Assembly (NCBI GenBank): GCA_036785705.1
Contig: JAWUZG010000136.1
Location: forward strand, 372,001-436,000
Length of the DNA stretch: 64,000 nucleotides
Direction: 5' to 3'
DNA from: Acanthornis magna
Taxonomy: Eukaryota > Chordata > Aves > Passeriformes > Acanthizidae
The notes beneath the pieces were generated by a model. The model had not been told where the DNA came from. It did no database searches and saw nothing but the letters and a program-made list of their open reading frames with translations. This document shows positions 35,301 through 47,178 of the stretch, one piece after another (position 1 is the first letter of the stretch; each line of letters begins with the position of its first letter). Made by a program: the position numbers and the translations under genes.

Positions 35301-38300
35301 CGTGTGGCTGGGGATCCTGTGTGCTGTGACCCTCCCTGAAGGAACAAATGGCTCTCCTGGCCTTTGGGATCTCTTCCTGCAGGAATGGGAGCTCCCTGCT
35401 TCTCTGGGGGACTGAATCACCTGCAGCAAGTGAACAGCTACAGGGATAAAATGCAGAGGAAATTTTTTTTTTTTAAGGTTTACCTCCAAGATCTGCTTGT
35501 TTTATGTTTTACAGGAGGAGTAGAAAGGTTCTGGGCAGTGACTTTTTATCTCATCACTGTGTCCCTGTCCCCATCCCAAATGGGCTCCTTGGGCTCTTCA
35601 TGGAATTACAGAATCGTTTGGGTTGGAAAGGCTCTCTAAGGTCATCAAGTCCAGCCAATGCCATGGCACTGCCAAGGTCACCACTGACCATGTCCCCAAG
35701 TGCCACATCCACAGGGCTTTGAAATCCCTCCAGGGACAGGGACTTCACCACTGCCTTGGGCAGCTGTGCCAATACCTAATCATCATTTGGGTGAAGAAAT
35801 TTTCCCCAATATCCAATCTAAACCTCCCCTGGCACAACTTGAGGCCATTTCCTCCTGTCCCTGTTCCCTGGGAGCACAGCCTGACCCCCCCCCCCCCCAG
35901 CTGTCCCCTCCTGCCAGGAGCTGTGCAGAGCCACAAGGTCCCCTTGAGCCTCCTTTTCTCCAGGCTGAGCCCTTTCCCAGCTCCCTCAGCTGCTCCTGGT
36001 TCTCCAGACCCTTCCCCAGCTCTGTTCCCATCTCTGGACACAAAACCCAATCCCTGTGTTGGATCCTGGCAGGTCTGAATGCAGAAGGAAATAGCCCTAC
36101 AAAAAATAGAGGGTTTTCAGGGTCTGTGTTCCCTGCACCTCCCAGACACTTTGAGCTGCTCCAGCCTGGGGAGGGATGAGCCTCAGATTATCCACAGCAA
36201 AGCACAGAGAGAGGACGCTGCAGCCTTGACCCAGAGTGAGGGTGGCATTGCTCAGCTCAGCATCCTTCTGGACTGGGTTTTATGGCACCAAAGGCAACAT
36301 GAGTTTATCGCTTTCATTAATTCACCAGAGATCAGACACAACCAGCTGCCTGCAAAATCTCATTTCCTTGTTCTTCCTTTTTTATCTGTAATTTTGCCAA
36401 GCAGAGGCAGCAGCCATGAGGGACCTGAGCTCTGACCTGAGCGGTTTGCAGCAGCAGAAGAGCTCGAGATTCACCTGAACACTGCACAGGCAATGATGAT
36501 TTTTGTCGTGAAATTCCTACTGGACTCTTTTTTGAGCCAATCCAATTAAAAATGTCACTTTTCCTCCACTTGGAGCGGGCAGCACAGCCTGTATTGACAC
36601 AGCTGCAAGGCACAGCCCATGCTCTCTCCTTCCCCAGCACATCTTTTATTTAATGCCATCAGCTCTGAGATTTGGGGTGAATACATCTGATATTGGCTCT
36701 TCCACGCTCCGGATGCCTCCCCAGCTGGGGATGTGGGGGAGAGCTGCAGGGGATGCTCTGATCCGGAGCAGGAGATGGGAACCTGGGCCTTGAGGGTGGT
36801 GTCATGAGCCCTGCTTGGTGTTTGCCAAGTATTTGCAAATGTGGAGTCATGGGAAAAGAGGGAGAGGATGGGCTGTGTTGACTCTGAACCTGGGGAGGGC
36901 CTGGGGAAAGCCAGGAGCTGCTGTTAGAACCCCCATGGATGGAAGTGGAGCCCTGGAGCTCTGGAGGGGCCATCCTGTCCTTCTCTTGGTCTCTCTGCCC
37001 TTGCAGATGGGTGCTCCTCATTCTGCTGTCCACCTCCAAGGCTTCCCAAACCCACCAAAGTTTAGGCTTTTATATCCCAGACGAGCTGAGATTACACAGC
37101 AGCTTCTGTGGAGGTGAATGCTCCTGGGACATTGGCACAGCTAAAACCCATGGCATGACAAAAGCCTCCAGAACGGGGGCTGGAAGATCCTGTTTTGGTT
37201 CTGCTCTGCCAACAATAGAGCTGAGGAAGGAGGTCTGAAGAGCCATTTGTAGAGTCTCTCCAGGGTTTTGGGCTATAAAGGGATCACTGGATGACCTAAT
37301 CCAACTCCCCATCTATCATGGGTTGCTAAATAGCACCTCAGGAACAGGAGCCAAAACGTCTCGTCCAGAAAGGTCCTCGGTCTTGATTTAAAGACATGAA
37401 GAGAAGCAGGACTTGCCACTTCCTTGCTGGCTCCTCTCACCGGTTACTCACCCTCTCTCTCTTACAGCACGCCTTCAGCTTCTAAATTTAAATATTTTCT
37501 GGCTTGACCTTCCAGACATTACTCCCTGTTTTTCCTTCTTTGGGGCATAACACACCCAGCGGGTGCCCAGGAAAATACTCTCAAAGTCCAAACACCTCTT
37601 CAGTTTTCTAAGTGAGCCATATAGACTCAAGTTTCATTGGTGCAAATCATGTCCTTAAGCCATCTGACATCTCTGGTCTATTTTTTTTGCATCCCCTCCC
37701 ACTGGTGTCCCAGTTAAAATGCGAGACCTGGATGCAGATGCAACATCCCAGCACAGACTGGGACGGACTGATGTTTTGCACCTTTAAACATCCTTTTCTT
37801 GTGTGTAATTGTGGGAAAAAAAGATTAGGTTTGATGCCCAAGCAGCTCAAATCACCCCTGGGTAAACCTGGGTTTGGGCTCACCTGCATGTTTTATGAGG
37901 TTTTGCTTCATACAGAACTGAGAATGGGTGGAAATTATCAAGTATTTAGAAGGTGACATGGAAATCTTGCTTCCCTGGTCTAGAAGAGCAGGATAAAATA
38001 TTTTTAACAGCCTCTGGATAGATAACCTGGTGGGACTGGCTGCTGTGGTGCAAGGAGGGACTGACTGGGTACCTGTTTTACAGGAACACAGGGAGGGGAT
38101 GCAATGGATGCACAACTTGACCCCAGGGAGCTGGGGCCAGCTGAAAAGCCAGAGGGGAAGGGAAGGGGATGAAAAAGCTAGAGAGGAGAGAGAGGAATGC
38201 AGAATTTTGGCTGCCACTGCTGCTATAGAGATGCCCTCTGCTCCCAGGCACAGGCTGAAGCATAGCCCCCCATCCCAGGTTATGAGCACAACCCATCTCT

Positions 38301-39021
38301 ATCACCACCTCGATTCCCAGGCACTGCATTTTTTCCCCACTTGCCTCATTTTCCCTCCGTCAGGAAGAGTTTCTCCTCTCAATTAGCAGCCCAACAATCT
38401 CCCCAACGGCCCATAAAATAATTAAAACAAGCCCCAAACTGGAACAACCTTTAACCCTCCCGTCCTGCTCCCCCATTGCTCAGATTAACACATCAACTCT
38501 GCATCATTAATCTCCAAACTGCGCTGTTGAAGGAGCAATTTGTGTTCAATAACCAACGGAGCAGGTATTAAACATTCCTTAGGCACGCAGGACACGAGTT
38601 ACTCATTACAGAGGGAAATGTGTTGAAACATTAAGCAGAGAGCAGGGACCATAAAACATCCCTTTCCAGGCTTTTGGAGAAGCCACCACAATTCCATGCC
38701 TGTTTCAGCAAACATTTATCTCCTGTTTGCAGGTGGATACTGTGCCTGCTTTGTGGAACATGAGGCTGGGAAAGATAAGGTGATGCCATCCTCCTTTTGG
38801 GATGGAGGGATCAGTGATGGGCTTGGGAGCAGGGAAGCTCTTGAGGAACATTCCCTTACAATATTCCCTCACCTGATCAAGTAGCAACAGAAGAGCAAAC
38901 TGAGGATGAAGACGAAGATGGCCGTGCCGAAAACCACGATGTATATGTTGAGAGGAAGGTTCTGGAACCCGATGTTCGGCATCCTGAAACTGTAATGCTG
39001 GAAGTCCGAGCTCATGGGTAG
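26386..39021 (-). CDS. RNF24: RNF24, RING finger protein 24 (complete coding region, 5 coding exons)
   Basis: RNF24 is a small membrane RING-H2 E3 ubiquitin ligase; the mammalian protein sits in Golgi/early secretory membranes and binds TRPC channels. Coding exons in gene order are 39015-38873, 32839-32797, 31906-31865, 29844-29765 and 27775-27637, giving 148 codons, the same length as the human protein, with TAG at 27639-27637. One membrane span covers residues 24-47 ([18 protein letters not shown]...). The RING-H2 ligands are Cys78, Cys81, Cys96, His98, His101, Cys104, Cys115 and Cys118, with the E2-facing Trp108. The feature runs to the poly(A) site and includes a 1.25-kb 3'UTR. A non-coding first exon lies 17.7 kb upstream. 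RNF122 is the closest alternative, but the N-terminus [19 protein letters not shown] and the neighbours favour RNF24. Confidence 0.97.
26406..26411 (-). terminator. RNF24 poly(A) signal
   Basis: AATAAA on the minus strand; cleavage is expected near 26385-26395. It faces the PANK2 end across 3.2 kb. Confidence 0.75.
27249..27381 (-). repeat. Decanucleotide repeat in RNF24 3'UTR
   Basis: Thirteen units of GATGCCCCGC/GATGCTCCGC/GGTGCTCCAC on the plus strand (GCGGGGCATC class in the mRNA). Only a few positions vary, mostly A/G and T/C. Confidence 0.93.
27637..27775 (-). CDS. RNF24: RNF24 coding exon 5 (second half of RING, stop)
   Basis: The acceptor is CGCAG at 27780-27776. It starts with the third base of Lys103, then [15 protein letters not shown] and the Pro/Gln-rich tail ending SQNIV. 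A minisatellite of about 45 units starts only about 12 bases upstream of the exon in gene orientation. Confidence 0.95.
27787..28748. repeat. 19-22 base minisatellite next to RNF24 last exon
   Basis: About 45 units of GGGGACACCTGACATCAGT and the longer GGGGACACACCTGGCATCAGT/GGGGACACCCCTGACATCAGC fill 960 bases of RNF24 intron 4. On the RNF24 strand each unit reads ACTGATGTCAGGTGTCCCC, which contains CAG/GT, a splice-site-like word, and CTGAT, a branch-point-like word. Confidence 0.95.
28900..29520. repeat. AT-rich low-complexity block
   Basis: About 600 bases of TATATAATATA-type sequence with few G or C, between the minisatellite and RNF24 exon 4. With the minisatellite it makes nearly all of intron 4 repetitive. 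Confidence 0.9.
29525..29640 (-). repeat. Avian interspersed repeat tip (CR1-like)
   Basis: TTATAGACTGAGTTGGAAGG, then GGATCACCAAGGCCAACTCC, resembles a reversed CR1-family 3' end of a different subfamily. Assignment is tentative. Confidence 0.45.
29765..29844 (-). CDS. RNF24: RNF24 coding exon 4 (first half of RING)
   Basis: Acceptor TTCCAG, then [18 protein letters not shown] to KHAFHR and a split Lys; donor GTAAGT at 29764-29759. It carries Cys78, Cys81, Cys96, His98 and His101. Confidence 0.95.
29918..30130 (-). repeat. CR1 LINE fragment (antisense)
   Basis: It contains GGTTGGAAGGGACCTTAAAG, GGGACACCTTCCACTATCCC and GGCAGCCACAGCTTCTCTGG. In RNF24 intron 3 it is in sense relative to RNF24. 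Confidence 0.87.
31600..31635. promoter_or_regulatory. GATA-site cluster with perfect inverted repeat
   Basis: CTTCTTATC (31613-31621) and GATAAGAAG (31627-31635) are perfect reverse complements around the spacer AGTGC. A third site, CTTATCC, lies at about 31602-31608. WGATAR is the GATA-factor consensus; paired sites bind GATA1 strongly. Confidence 0.4.
31865..31906 (-). CDS. RNF24: RNF24 coding exon 3 (42 bases)
   Basis: A micro-exon of 14 codons, [14 protein letters not shown], between acceptor TTGCAG and donor GTGAGC. It is identical in extent to the human exon and in phase 0 on both sides. Confidence 0.93.
32797..32839 (-). CDS. RNF24: RNF24 coding exon 2 (43 bases)
   Basis: It completes Arg48, then [14 protein letters not shown], the basic juxtamembrane segment on the RING side. 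The acceptor is ATTGCAG and the donor GTGAGA. Confidence 0.93.
34458..34895 (+). mobile_element. Probable solo LTR of an endogenous retrovirus
   Basis: A unique-looking block of about 440 bases begins TGTGAATTCT and ends near GGGGCAAATCA. It has the avian ERV LTR layout: a promoter-like middle, CACACCCTGCGCCGAATAAA with the poly(A) signal AATAAA at 34825-34830, then a short U5-like tail rich in CTCTTTGTCTCTGAAGTGTC. No gag, pol or env sequence is next to it, so it would be a solo LTR. I did not identify target-site duplications; borders are approximate. Confidence 0.5.
35600..36020 (-). repeat. CR1 LINE fragment (antisense)
   Basis: It starts GGAATTACAGAATCGTTTGG and includes GAGCTGTGCAGAGCCACAAG and CTCCTTTTCTCCAGGCTGAG. 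A run of 14 C at 35885-35898 interrupts it. Confidence 0.88.
37270..37560 (-). repeat. Ancient CR1/L3-like LINE fragment
   Basis: GGATGACCTAATCCAACTCC at the left edge and CTTGCTGGCTCCTCTCACCG with TCTGGCTTGACCTTCCAGAC resemble old L3/CR1 3' regions in reverse. It is much more diverged than the other CR1 copies. Confidence 0.45.
38873..39021 (-). CDS. RNF24: RNF24 coding exon 1 (start codon and membrane span)
   Basis: The acceptor TCTCCACAG is followed by 6 bases of 5'UTR and ATG at 39015-39013. It encodes residues 1-47, [19 protein letters not shown] and the transmembrane helix ending LLFCCYLI, with donor GTGAGG at 38872. An upstream in-frame ATG lies in the intron and is excluded by the acceptor. 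Confidence 0.95.
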
Positions 39022-41759
39022 GCTGTGGAGACAGGGAGAAAACATTGGATGTGACATTCCTTAGGGACGCACTTTGCACACCAGTGGTTCCTTCAATGGA
39101 GGTGGAGGGGGCTGGAGATGACTTCTCACTCATCCCCCTCCTTTGTTCCAAATTCCCAGCTTGGTAATCCTGAAAACAATGTAGGGCTGGATCAGCTGGG
39201 GCTGGTATTTTCCTGCTCCCACTGGGAGCTTCTCCTGCAGCTCTTTTCCTTACCCACATCATCATTCAAGCTAAACACTGATGAGATGATGCATCCAAGC
39301 AGCCCCAGCTGCAGCCAGCACCCCTCAAACCCTGCAGTAACTGGGTAAAAATCCTGAAAGCAGCCAGGAAGCCTCGGAGCAAGGCAGGTTTGCCTTCCTT
39401 TCCCCTCCAAGGTTTCTAAGACCGACTCCTCATTCCACAGAACCCCCCTGCCTCCAAAATCATCAAGCATGCACAGGGCCTGGCTGGGTCCACTTGCTCC
39501 CTGTGCATTCCCAGCAGAGGGAGAGGACAAGGACATTCCCAAGACGCACAGCAGTGCCACCGAGAGAAATTATGGCGAGACTATGGACTCCATAAAGGAG
39601 GCTTTGTTTGTTTTTCGCATTTGAGACACAGGTTTGGTGGTTTAAAAGCACTTCTGCAGGTTTCAGCTTTACTTCTCAGCACAGCCCCAGGCTGCTTCCC
39701 CCAGGAAAACCCTGAGGCACCGGCGAGCAGCGGCCAAGAGGAAGAGGCAGCAATTTTGGCTGTCACGTCCCACGTCTGGGACGCGTGACCAAACCCTCCC
39801 TCCCCTCGGAGAGCCCCAATGAAACCCTGAGCAGCTGCCTGGGATAACGACTTCAGCAAATCATCTGCCCCAGGATTTTAATTGCACTTATTTATTATCT
39901 CTTATCTTTCTATCATTCTCTGAACCGGTCGCCCTCAGATAATCACAACTGTCGCTGGCCAGGCATAAAGTTCCCCTGCCCCCAACTTAGAAAAGGAAGT
40001 TAAAAATACACCTTGTTTTCCCTTCTGCCCACGGCAGAGGGCTGGACGTGGCGTGTGATGAAGTTTTACAAGCAAGGAAAGTACCTGCAGTCTGAGCCCT
40101 GTTTCCCAAATAAAATCACTGAGGGATAACAAAACCCTTCCCTGGAGCGGGGAGTTTTCCACGGCGCAGTAATTGCACAGCTCCTCATTTTGCACGGGGT
40201 GGGAAGACGGCGGGGAAACCGCGGGATCTGAACCCACACACGCCAGGGAGCAACGCTCCAAAACTCAAGTGTCCTCCGAGTGTCCCTCCAAGCAGCAGTC
40301 TCACTCCTCAATCTCCTTTCCCCCTTGAGGCCCCTTTTTTGCCAAACCCTGTGGGCTTTCCTCTGACCTCCCACCGGGAGCAGACTCACCTCTCATCCCG
40401 GCTGCCTCGCCGGGACTATCCCCTCACTGAAGGCAACATCCCTGCCAGCGCCAAACACCCGCCGTGAGCCTCCTTGCTCCGGCTGCTTTCAGTTTCCTCA
40501 GCTCGCTGGAAGTTTCGAGGCGATTTCTGGTAAAGCCTGGATTTGATTAAAGCCTCCAGAGACCAACACGCATGTTCAGAACCTCTCCCGGCCAACGTGG
40601 AAACGCTACAAGAGCTCGGGGAGCTGACACATCCCCCTGCCAGCGCTGGTGGGGATGGGATTTTATAGCCCAGCAACCGCCCGGCAGCTCACGCTCCTCC
40701 ACCGACGCTTGTTCCGCTCAGCTGAGCTGGTTTGCTTTGCAAATAAATTTAAAAAAGCCCAAACCAGCCCCCAAACCTTTGTTCCCAGCTCCGGCGGAGT
40801 TAATGCGCAGCTCGGCGGCGCAGGGCTGGGTTTGGGTTTCAGTCCCACGCCAGGTCAAAGGGATTTGGGACGGTTCAGGAGCTCCCCGCGGTCACGCTTG
40901 TGGCACGAGGATGTTTGGGCTGCAGGATGAGGCTGCCCCACCTCGCCCTCAGGCTTGTGCTGATAATCACTGCCTTTGGCCAAGGTTGGCTGCCTCCAGC
41001 TCCTCAGCCACCCAAGAGAAACGTCCTCCGTCTGGGAAAGCTCCAGGTGACTTTTTGCAAGGAAGAAGTCTTGGAGGAGAGGCAACAAAACCAACCAGCG
41101 CTGGATTGTTATTTTTCTTTCCTTTATGACTTTTTTTAACTTGTGATGGTCTTCTCAGCAATCCCACTAGGAGATTCTGCGGCAGACACGGCAGGGAAGG
41201 AACATCCAGGCTGCATTCGGGGCAGCAAATCCCATCAAGCCAGAAAAATTCCTCATGATCGTATGCACCTGAGCTGTGCCACGTTTGGACCAGTCCCCAC
41301 ATCCACGAGCACAGCTAGAAACCATCACAGCCTTCAGAAAATAAACAGTCAGCAGAAAGAGAGCTCAGACCAACTCCCAGCATCCTACTCTCCTCCTCCA
41401 ATGGAACCATTTCCCTAATATTTTGCCCCGAAAGGGCGTCACAAACACAGCCAGGACCTACCTGCCAGCCATATCGTGAGGGCTCAGCCTCCTGGGGACA
41501 ACCCTTCCGTCCCCTGTGGTGCAAATCCAGGGAGTCCCACACCAGATTCATCCAACCCCCGTGTGAAATAACCTTCTCCACATCAGAGCTGCCCTGGTCC
41601 TCCCTCCCTCCTGCTGCAACAGCTGAGAAATGTTACAGCAAAAAACACGGAGGTTAAAGGGGAAAAATCAGTTAGTCTGCCCAGGATCCAGGAAACTGTT
41701 AACTTTAAAAGACTCCAGTGAAATCTGATGATTTCAAGCAGCCAAGCTTTGGGGTTGGT

Positions 41760-41776
41760 TTTTTTTTTTTTTTTTT
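41760..41776 (+). repeat. Poly(T) tract
   Basis: A T run of about 18 bases in the RNF24 5' intron, possibly a retroposon tail in reverse, with no recognisable body attached. Confidence 0.7.
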
Positions 41777-42014
41777 AAGGGGAGTCGGGGGGAGGAACTG
41801 TATTTTAATCTGCTTCAGATTTGCAAGGGCGCAGCCAAAAGAAATAAAAAAGGAGCCATAAAGAGGATGAAAAGTCTCTGGTCCAGAACAAAAGCCTCCC
41901 TGTTGCTTTCTCCATGCTCAAGGCACCTCAGAGCAGGGAGATGATGCTCATGGGGCACTTATGGCCCCCAGCATATCCCTGCAGCCCCTGGGATGGGGGA
42001 CACAGACTGCACAT

Positions 42015-42205
42015 AGGAAAGGGGGCACTAGCACAAGGTGCCCAGAGCAGCTGTGGCTGCCCCATCTCTGGAAGTGTCCAAGACCAGGTTGGAGCAACCT
42101 GGGCTAGTGGAAGGTGTCCCTGTCCACGGCAGGGGCTGGAAATGGATGGTCTTTAAGGTCCCTTCCAACCCAAACCATTCCATAATTCCTTGATTCTATG
42201 AAAAA
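42015..42205 (+). repeat. CR1 LINE 3' fragment
   Basis: AGGTGCCCAGAGCAGCTGTG, TGGAAGGTGTCCCTGTCCAC and the end TTCCTTGATTCTATGA. Confidence 0.85.
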
Positions 42206-45200
42206 TAACACAGAACAATGGTGTCCTGGGACGCAGAGAGCCACAAATGGCAGAGCAACCTGAGCTCCACACGTCTCCTTCCTTACACCCTCCAATGACT
42301 CAGCCACATGGGGCCAAGCACATCCAAGTTTCTCCAGGAGGGACAAAACCAAGCTTTAATTAAAAGCCAAGTCCTGGTTAATGGCTCATCGAATAGCCAG
42401 GAAGGGAGTGTTACAGGTCAGCGTGAGCCCCAGCGTCGCAGCGCTTTGATTACACGTTGGGCTGTGAAAGGCAAAGCTGGAGAAGCCACGTTGCCAAATT
42501 AATCCCCATTAGAGCCACAGCCAGCACTTAATGCATGGGGCCAACCTCGTACCCAGAGCATTCCTCAGGAGATCTTACAGGGATTAATAAAGGATGCAAG
42601 TACGTTCTCATAGGTAGAGAAACTGAGGCAGGGAGGAGGAGGGGAGTGAGGCAGAGCTGTGGCCCCTGAAGCCAGGGGGTGACACCAGGGATGCCGCTCT
42701 AGGTGATGCCATGGGCTGAAAGCTGCAGATTTTTGCTTTCCTGCTGCTTTGCCACATGAATTTGAACTGTGTGCTCCTTCTCAGGGCTTTACTTATTAAA
42801 AGGAGCTCCTTGTCCTTTCTAAAAAAAAATTATTATTATTTATTTATAAGATCAGTGCATAAAGGGGCCATGCAAGTGCTGTGCATCATCACACCTAAAT
42901 ACAGCTCACATGCTGGGTGGAGGGGTGGCTCCTGCCTCTGCTGTTGTAAATAAACTCCTGTTTATAGAGGGATTTACTTTATGTTTTCAGGACAAACAGC
43001 TTTCTCCACAGGGGTTCAAAGCAAACTCAGACTGAATCTCCTCAGCCATTGACGGGGGAAACTGGATAGAGCTGGTGGTCCGAGCATCCCACCAGCCACA
43101 CTGGCAAAGCCAACCCATCTCCAGGAAACACCGAGCTTCAAATGCCCAGCAGAGCCAGACAGAGGCAGGCCTGAAATCACCAATCCCAGGGAAAAGTGAA
43201 CGCTAAGCCATGGCCAAACTCCAAGCTGAAATATTTTATCGATGGGAAAGGTTTCAAGCGGGCGTGAACGGCATCTCGAGTTTCAAAGGCGTTTCGCAAC
43301 GTGTTTCAGACAGGTTTAACCAAAAGCTTTATTAACTCGGTTGAAAGTTAAACTGGGAGCAGCTGACAAGACCTTTCTGAAACAGCCCAACTTGTGTTGC
43401 AAAGCAAGGTATTCTTCCATGGAATGATTCTACAACAAGAAGGTTATTTAATGGCTATGACTAACGGGATAATATTTAAATGAAAAAGATTCTTCCAGGT
43501 GTTAAGAAGCAGCAGCCAGAGATGCCCGTGTTTAACTCGAAGGCAAAAAATCCCCCTCGTGGACCCCAAAAGCAAAGCGAAGCCCTGACCTCAAGCAGCT
43601 GGAAGGAATTTCCTTCAGCTCTGTCTCTGGAGCTGGTCCAGCGCCAGGATCCGCAGCGTGGCGATGGGAAAATCACAGGCAGCTGCAGAGCACACCCCAA
43701 ACCAGCACCGCTGTCGCCCCAGAGGTGCCACGTGGCTGCCATCGCCTTTGCCTGCCATGGAATGGGGGAAAACTCAGCGCTGGAGTGACGGCCTTTGCTG
43801 TCCAAAAGCAGGGAACAACAGGATTAAAAGTGGGGGGAAACAAAACCTCCTGGCATGATGCAGTTTTATGGAGCTACGACGCTACCATGGGGATGCCACA
43901 TCCAGCGCCAGCCCCGAGCATCCAACCCGGCCCAGATCCTTCACTCCGCAAACCTGGCAGGGAGTGCAGGAGCGTGAGGGATGGTGCAAGGCTTGGCAGT
44001 GTTATTGATTAGTGGGATTAATGTTCTGGGAAGAGGGAACATCCCAACAGGCCCCTCACACCACAGGCAGAGTTGTACCGGGATCCAGCAAAGCTTGGCC
44101 AGGGTGGCGCAGCAGCATTGCAGCAACAGAAAGAACTTTTGGGTGTCAAACAGAACAAAAACCAGTTTGTTTCACCCATTTTGGCTGTGTGCAGGCCTGG
44201 GGGGTGGTGGTGGGTTTTTGTTGTGTGCCTAGACAACCAAGAAACCAAACTGACCTCCAAGCACGAAGCGCTCCGGACCTTTGATCCCTCCTCCCTGAGA
44301 GCGGATCCGATGCTTTTTTTGAACTGGAATCAGGAAATTTCCTGGCTGTGTTCCCCAGCTGGCCAACACCAAACACAAAACCTTAACCCTCTCTCCACTG
44401 CCTCTGGGCAGGGGACACAGAAAGAGATGTGACAATGCGACAAAGCAATTGGCAAAAAATAGGAAAGTCTTTGTATGGAAAGCAACATCCGGCAGCACGA
44501 CTGTACCACTGCAATTTCCAGCAAGTCCTTCTGATTCCAGACAGCTTAAGACACAAATAATCTGAGAATCTTAAAACTGAAGAGAACCTTTAAGTGGAAA
44601 AATGTTTTTGCTACCACTGGCAGAGAAACGTGCAGAAATGGGTCAGCTGCAGCTCCCATCACCCACTGTAAAGTCAAGTTCTTTCTCTCAGCTCTGTTGG
44701 AAAAGCAAACCAGAGGTTTGCTCAGGGCTGATTTTGCAAGTTCCAGGAAAACAGGCAAAAATAAACAGAAAAAAAAAATTAAAATCAATAGCGCTTTTTA
44801 ATCTGGTCTGGAGGAGGGGGAAGCAGAGTTTGGAGGAGAGCCCTGCTTGAGCTCCCATCAGGAATGAGAGCTGAGAATTACTTCTCAGGAGGGTTTGAAG
44901 CAGAGCCGGCAGCTCCCCGCTCAGAAAGACTCACACAAGCTGCCCAAGGACAGCTCAACTCACTGCTTGGAGATGAAATAACACTTGAGGAATTTTTCCC
45001 CTTTGGCCCTGGGGATTTGTAATTATTTTTCCCCTCTTTTCCTGGCACACAGCTCCAACATCATGACCTGCTGAGCTCACTTTTCCTCCCGAAAGTGTGG
45101 TGGGAAAGGATGTGCTGCTGCCTCCTCCTGCCCCCAGCTCTGTTTGTACTCACGAGGTGAAAGGAGAAGGCAGGAGCCACCACTTCCCTCAATGGGCTGA

Positions 45201-46794
45201 TGGTGGTAGGTTAAATTATTATTAAATTTGGGTGTATTTTAGCCCAAAAAGAGCAATGAGAGCACAGACAGGTGGGAATAATCTCCCACCCTCATTTGTG
45301 GTTGCTTTTCCTCTTTTACAGTCTTCCCTAATGAACAGGTTCCTTGGGGAAAGCAAATTGGAAACTCCATGAGAAATGCTCAGCCTACACAGCTGAAGGG
45401 TCAGAGCAGAGAAATTGGTGTTAAACACTCCAGGGAATTTGAAAATTCCTGGGTGATGACACAGAACTGTGGGAAGCAATGGGGACTCCCAAAATATCAC
45501 ATCTGGAAGAAAAAAAAACCCCACTTTGATCAAGGCTGAAACAAAACCATTCACTTTCCACGGAGCCAAAGAGCAACTTGCTCTCTCCACTCCCATATCG
45601 AGAAGTAGACGGATTAAACAACTTCCTGAAACCCTTTTTCCCCCATTTCCTAAGTTCCTTTAATGGAGGGAAAAATAGCAATCAGTGCAACACGCAGGGA
45701 TCAATAATCCTACAAAATCCTGCTGGAGACAAGCACCCTGGACCAGCGATGGGATCACAGCTGCCAGCAGCCGTCCTACAAAGGCAGTCGGAGGAGCCAA
45801 GCACAATTCGGGAAGCAGGAAGGCATAATGCTCTCGTTTACACTAAATAAGGTTGCTAGGTTATGGATTTTTGAGAGGGGGGGCATAATCTGAAAGGGGA
45901 TCCAGATGGCTGTAAAGCCTTGTGGTGGAAAAGCAGCATGAGGCCAGAGAGGGAAGAATTCCTCTTTATGCTGCTGCTGTCTGCTCCCAGATCCTGGATT
46001 TCAGTCCTCAGGAATGCTCTCTGTGGACCCTTTTAATTGCACCATTTATATTTGAGGTAAAAATTAAGGAAAAGAGGTAGCTGGATGAAGAAGAGTGACA
46101 AAGCTGTTGACTGGATACCGGGAAAAAAGTCCCTAAACAAATCCTATGGAGCAGGATTCCCCTAAACTCACATTGATCCAGCCAGGTTTGTATTTTACAA
46201 TGCCGACAGCCTGAAAAAGCCTTTGGGAAAACCCAGACAATCCCAAACCCCTGCCTGCTGGGAATTCACACCAATGCCACGTCACTGGCCTTTCCAATTT
46301 TTCCTAATGCTTCCAAAAAATGAGCTGCACAGTCAGCCCACCCTTTCCTGGTTTTGACCCAAGTACTTGAATTTAGGGGAGTATTTTTTTCATCATTCCT
46401 CTTCTCTTGCTGAAAGAGACTGGGATGGTTTTGCAACACTTTATAGAGTCCAGCAAAAAGCCCTCATGGGAGTCATATGGATACAGGACAAAAACTGCTT
46501 CACCTCTATGGGATTGGCACAAGAAAGGTGGCTGCAAGGATGGAAAACCCCTCAAAATTTAGTTGGAAATGGAAAATGGAACTTTGCTGCTGCCAGACTA
46601 GCACAGCCAAGTGAGGTGCTTGGAGAGAAACATTCACAAACCCAACAAGTGCTTCTCCTTCTCAGCACTGAGGGTGATGCCACAAGTATCATCCCTCTTC
46701 CCTTTTCTCCAGCAATGGTGGCCTGACCTTCGTGGGATGCAGAAAGTGAAGGGACCTTAGTGAAGCACCGCCACAGGTGGCCCAGTGACATCGT

Positions 46795-46922
46795 GGACTC
46801 CCTATCCCTGGAACAACCCAGGCTGGTAGAAGGTGTTCCTGCTTATGGCAGGGTGGAGGAATGAGATGGTCTTGAAGGTCCCTTCCAACGCAGACCATTC
46901 CATGATTCTGTGATTCTAAAAT
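46795..46922 (+). repeat. CR1 LINE 3' tip
   Basis: AGAAGGTGTTCCTGCTTATG and TTGAAGGTCCCTTCCAACGC followed by ATGATTCTGTGATTCT. Confidence 0.82.
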
Positions 46923-47178
46923 CCAGGTGTACCCACATCCCAGGGGTCTGAAACCAGGAGGTGATGGACAACAAGGTGTAAATTTTCAGCATCACCCACT
47001 CACACCCCTCCTTTGCCCAGGGATCGTGCTTCTTACAGGGGTTCCTCATAAACTGAACCCTAAATAAGCAAAACCTCAATTTACAGCTGTGCTGCTGATG
47101 CAGGACATGTTTAAAAACAAGAAAAGCAAACCAAACTCCTTTTGAGAAAGTTACTTGAAATTTACATTTTTCTTGCAG

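Larger units (their letters stand above)
32840..38872 (-). other. RNF24 intron 1 of the coding region (6.0 kb)
   Basis: It holds an LTR-like element (about 34458-34895), a long CR1 copy (35600-36020), an old LINE fragment (about 37270-37560) and an unusually AT-rich, conserved-looking stretch at 38380-38640. I see no coding exon inside it. Confidence 0.7.
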
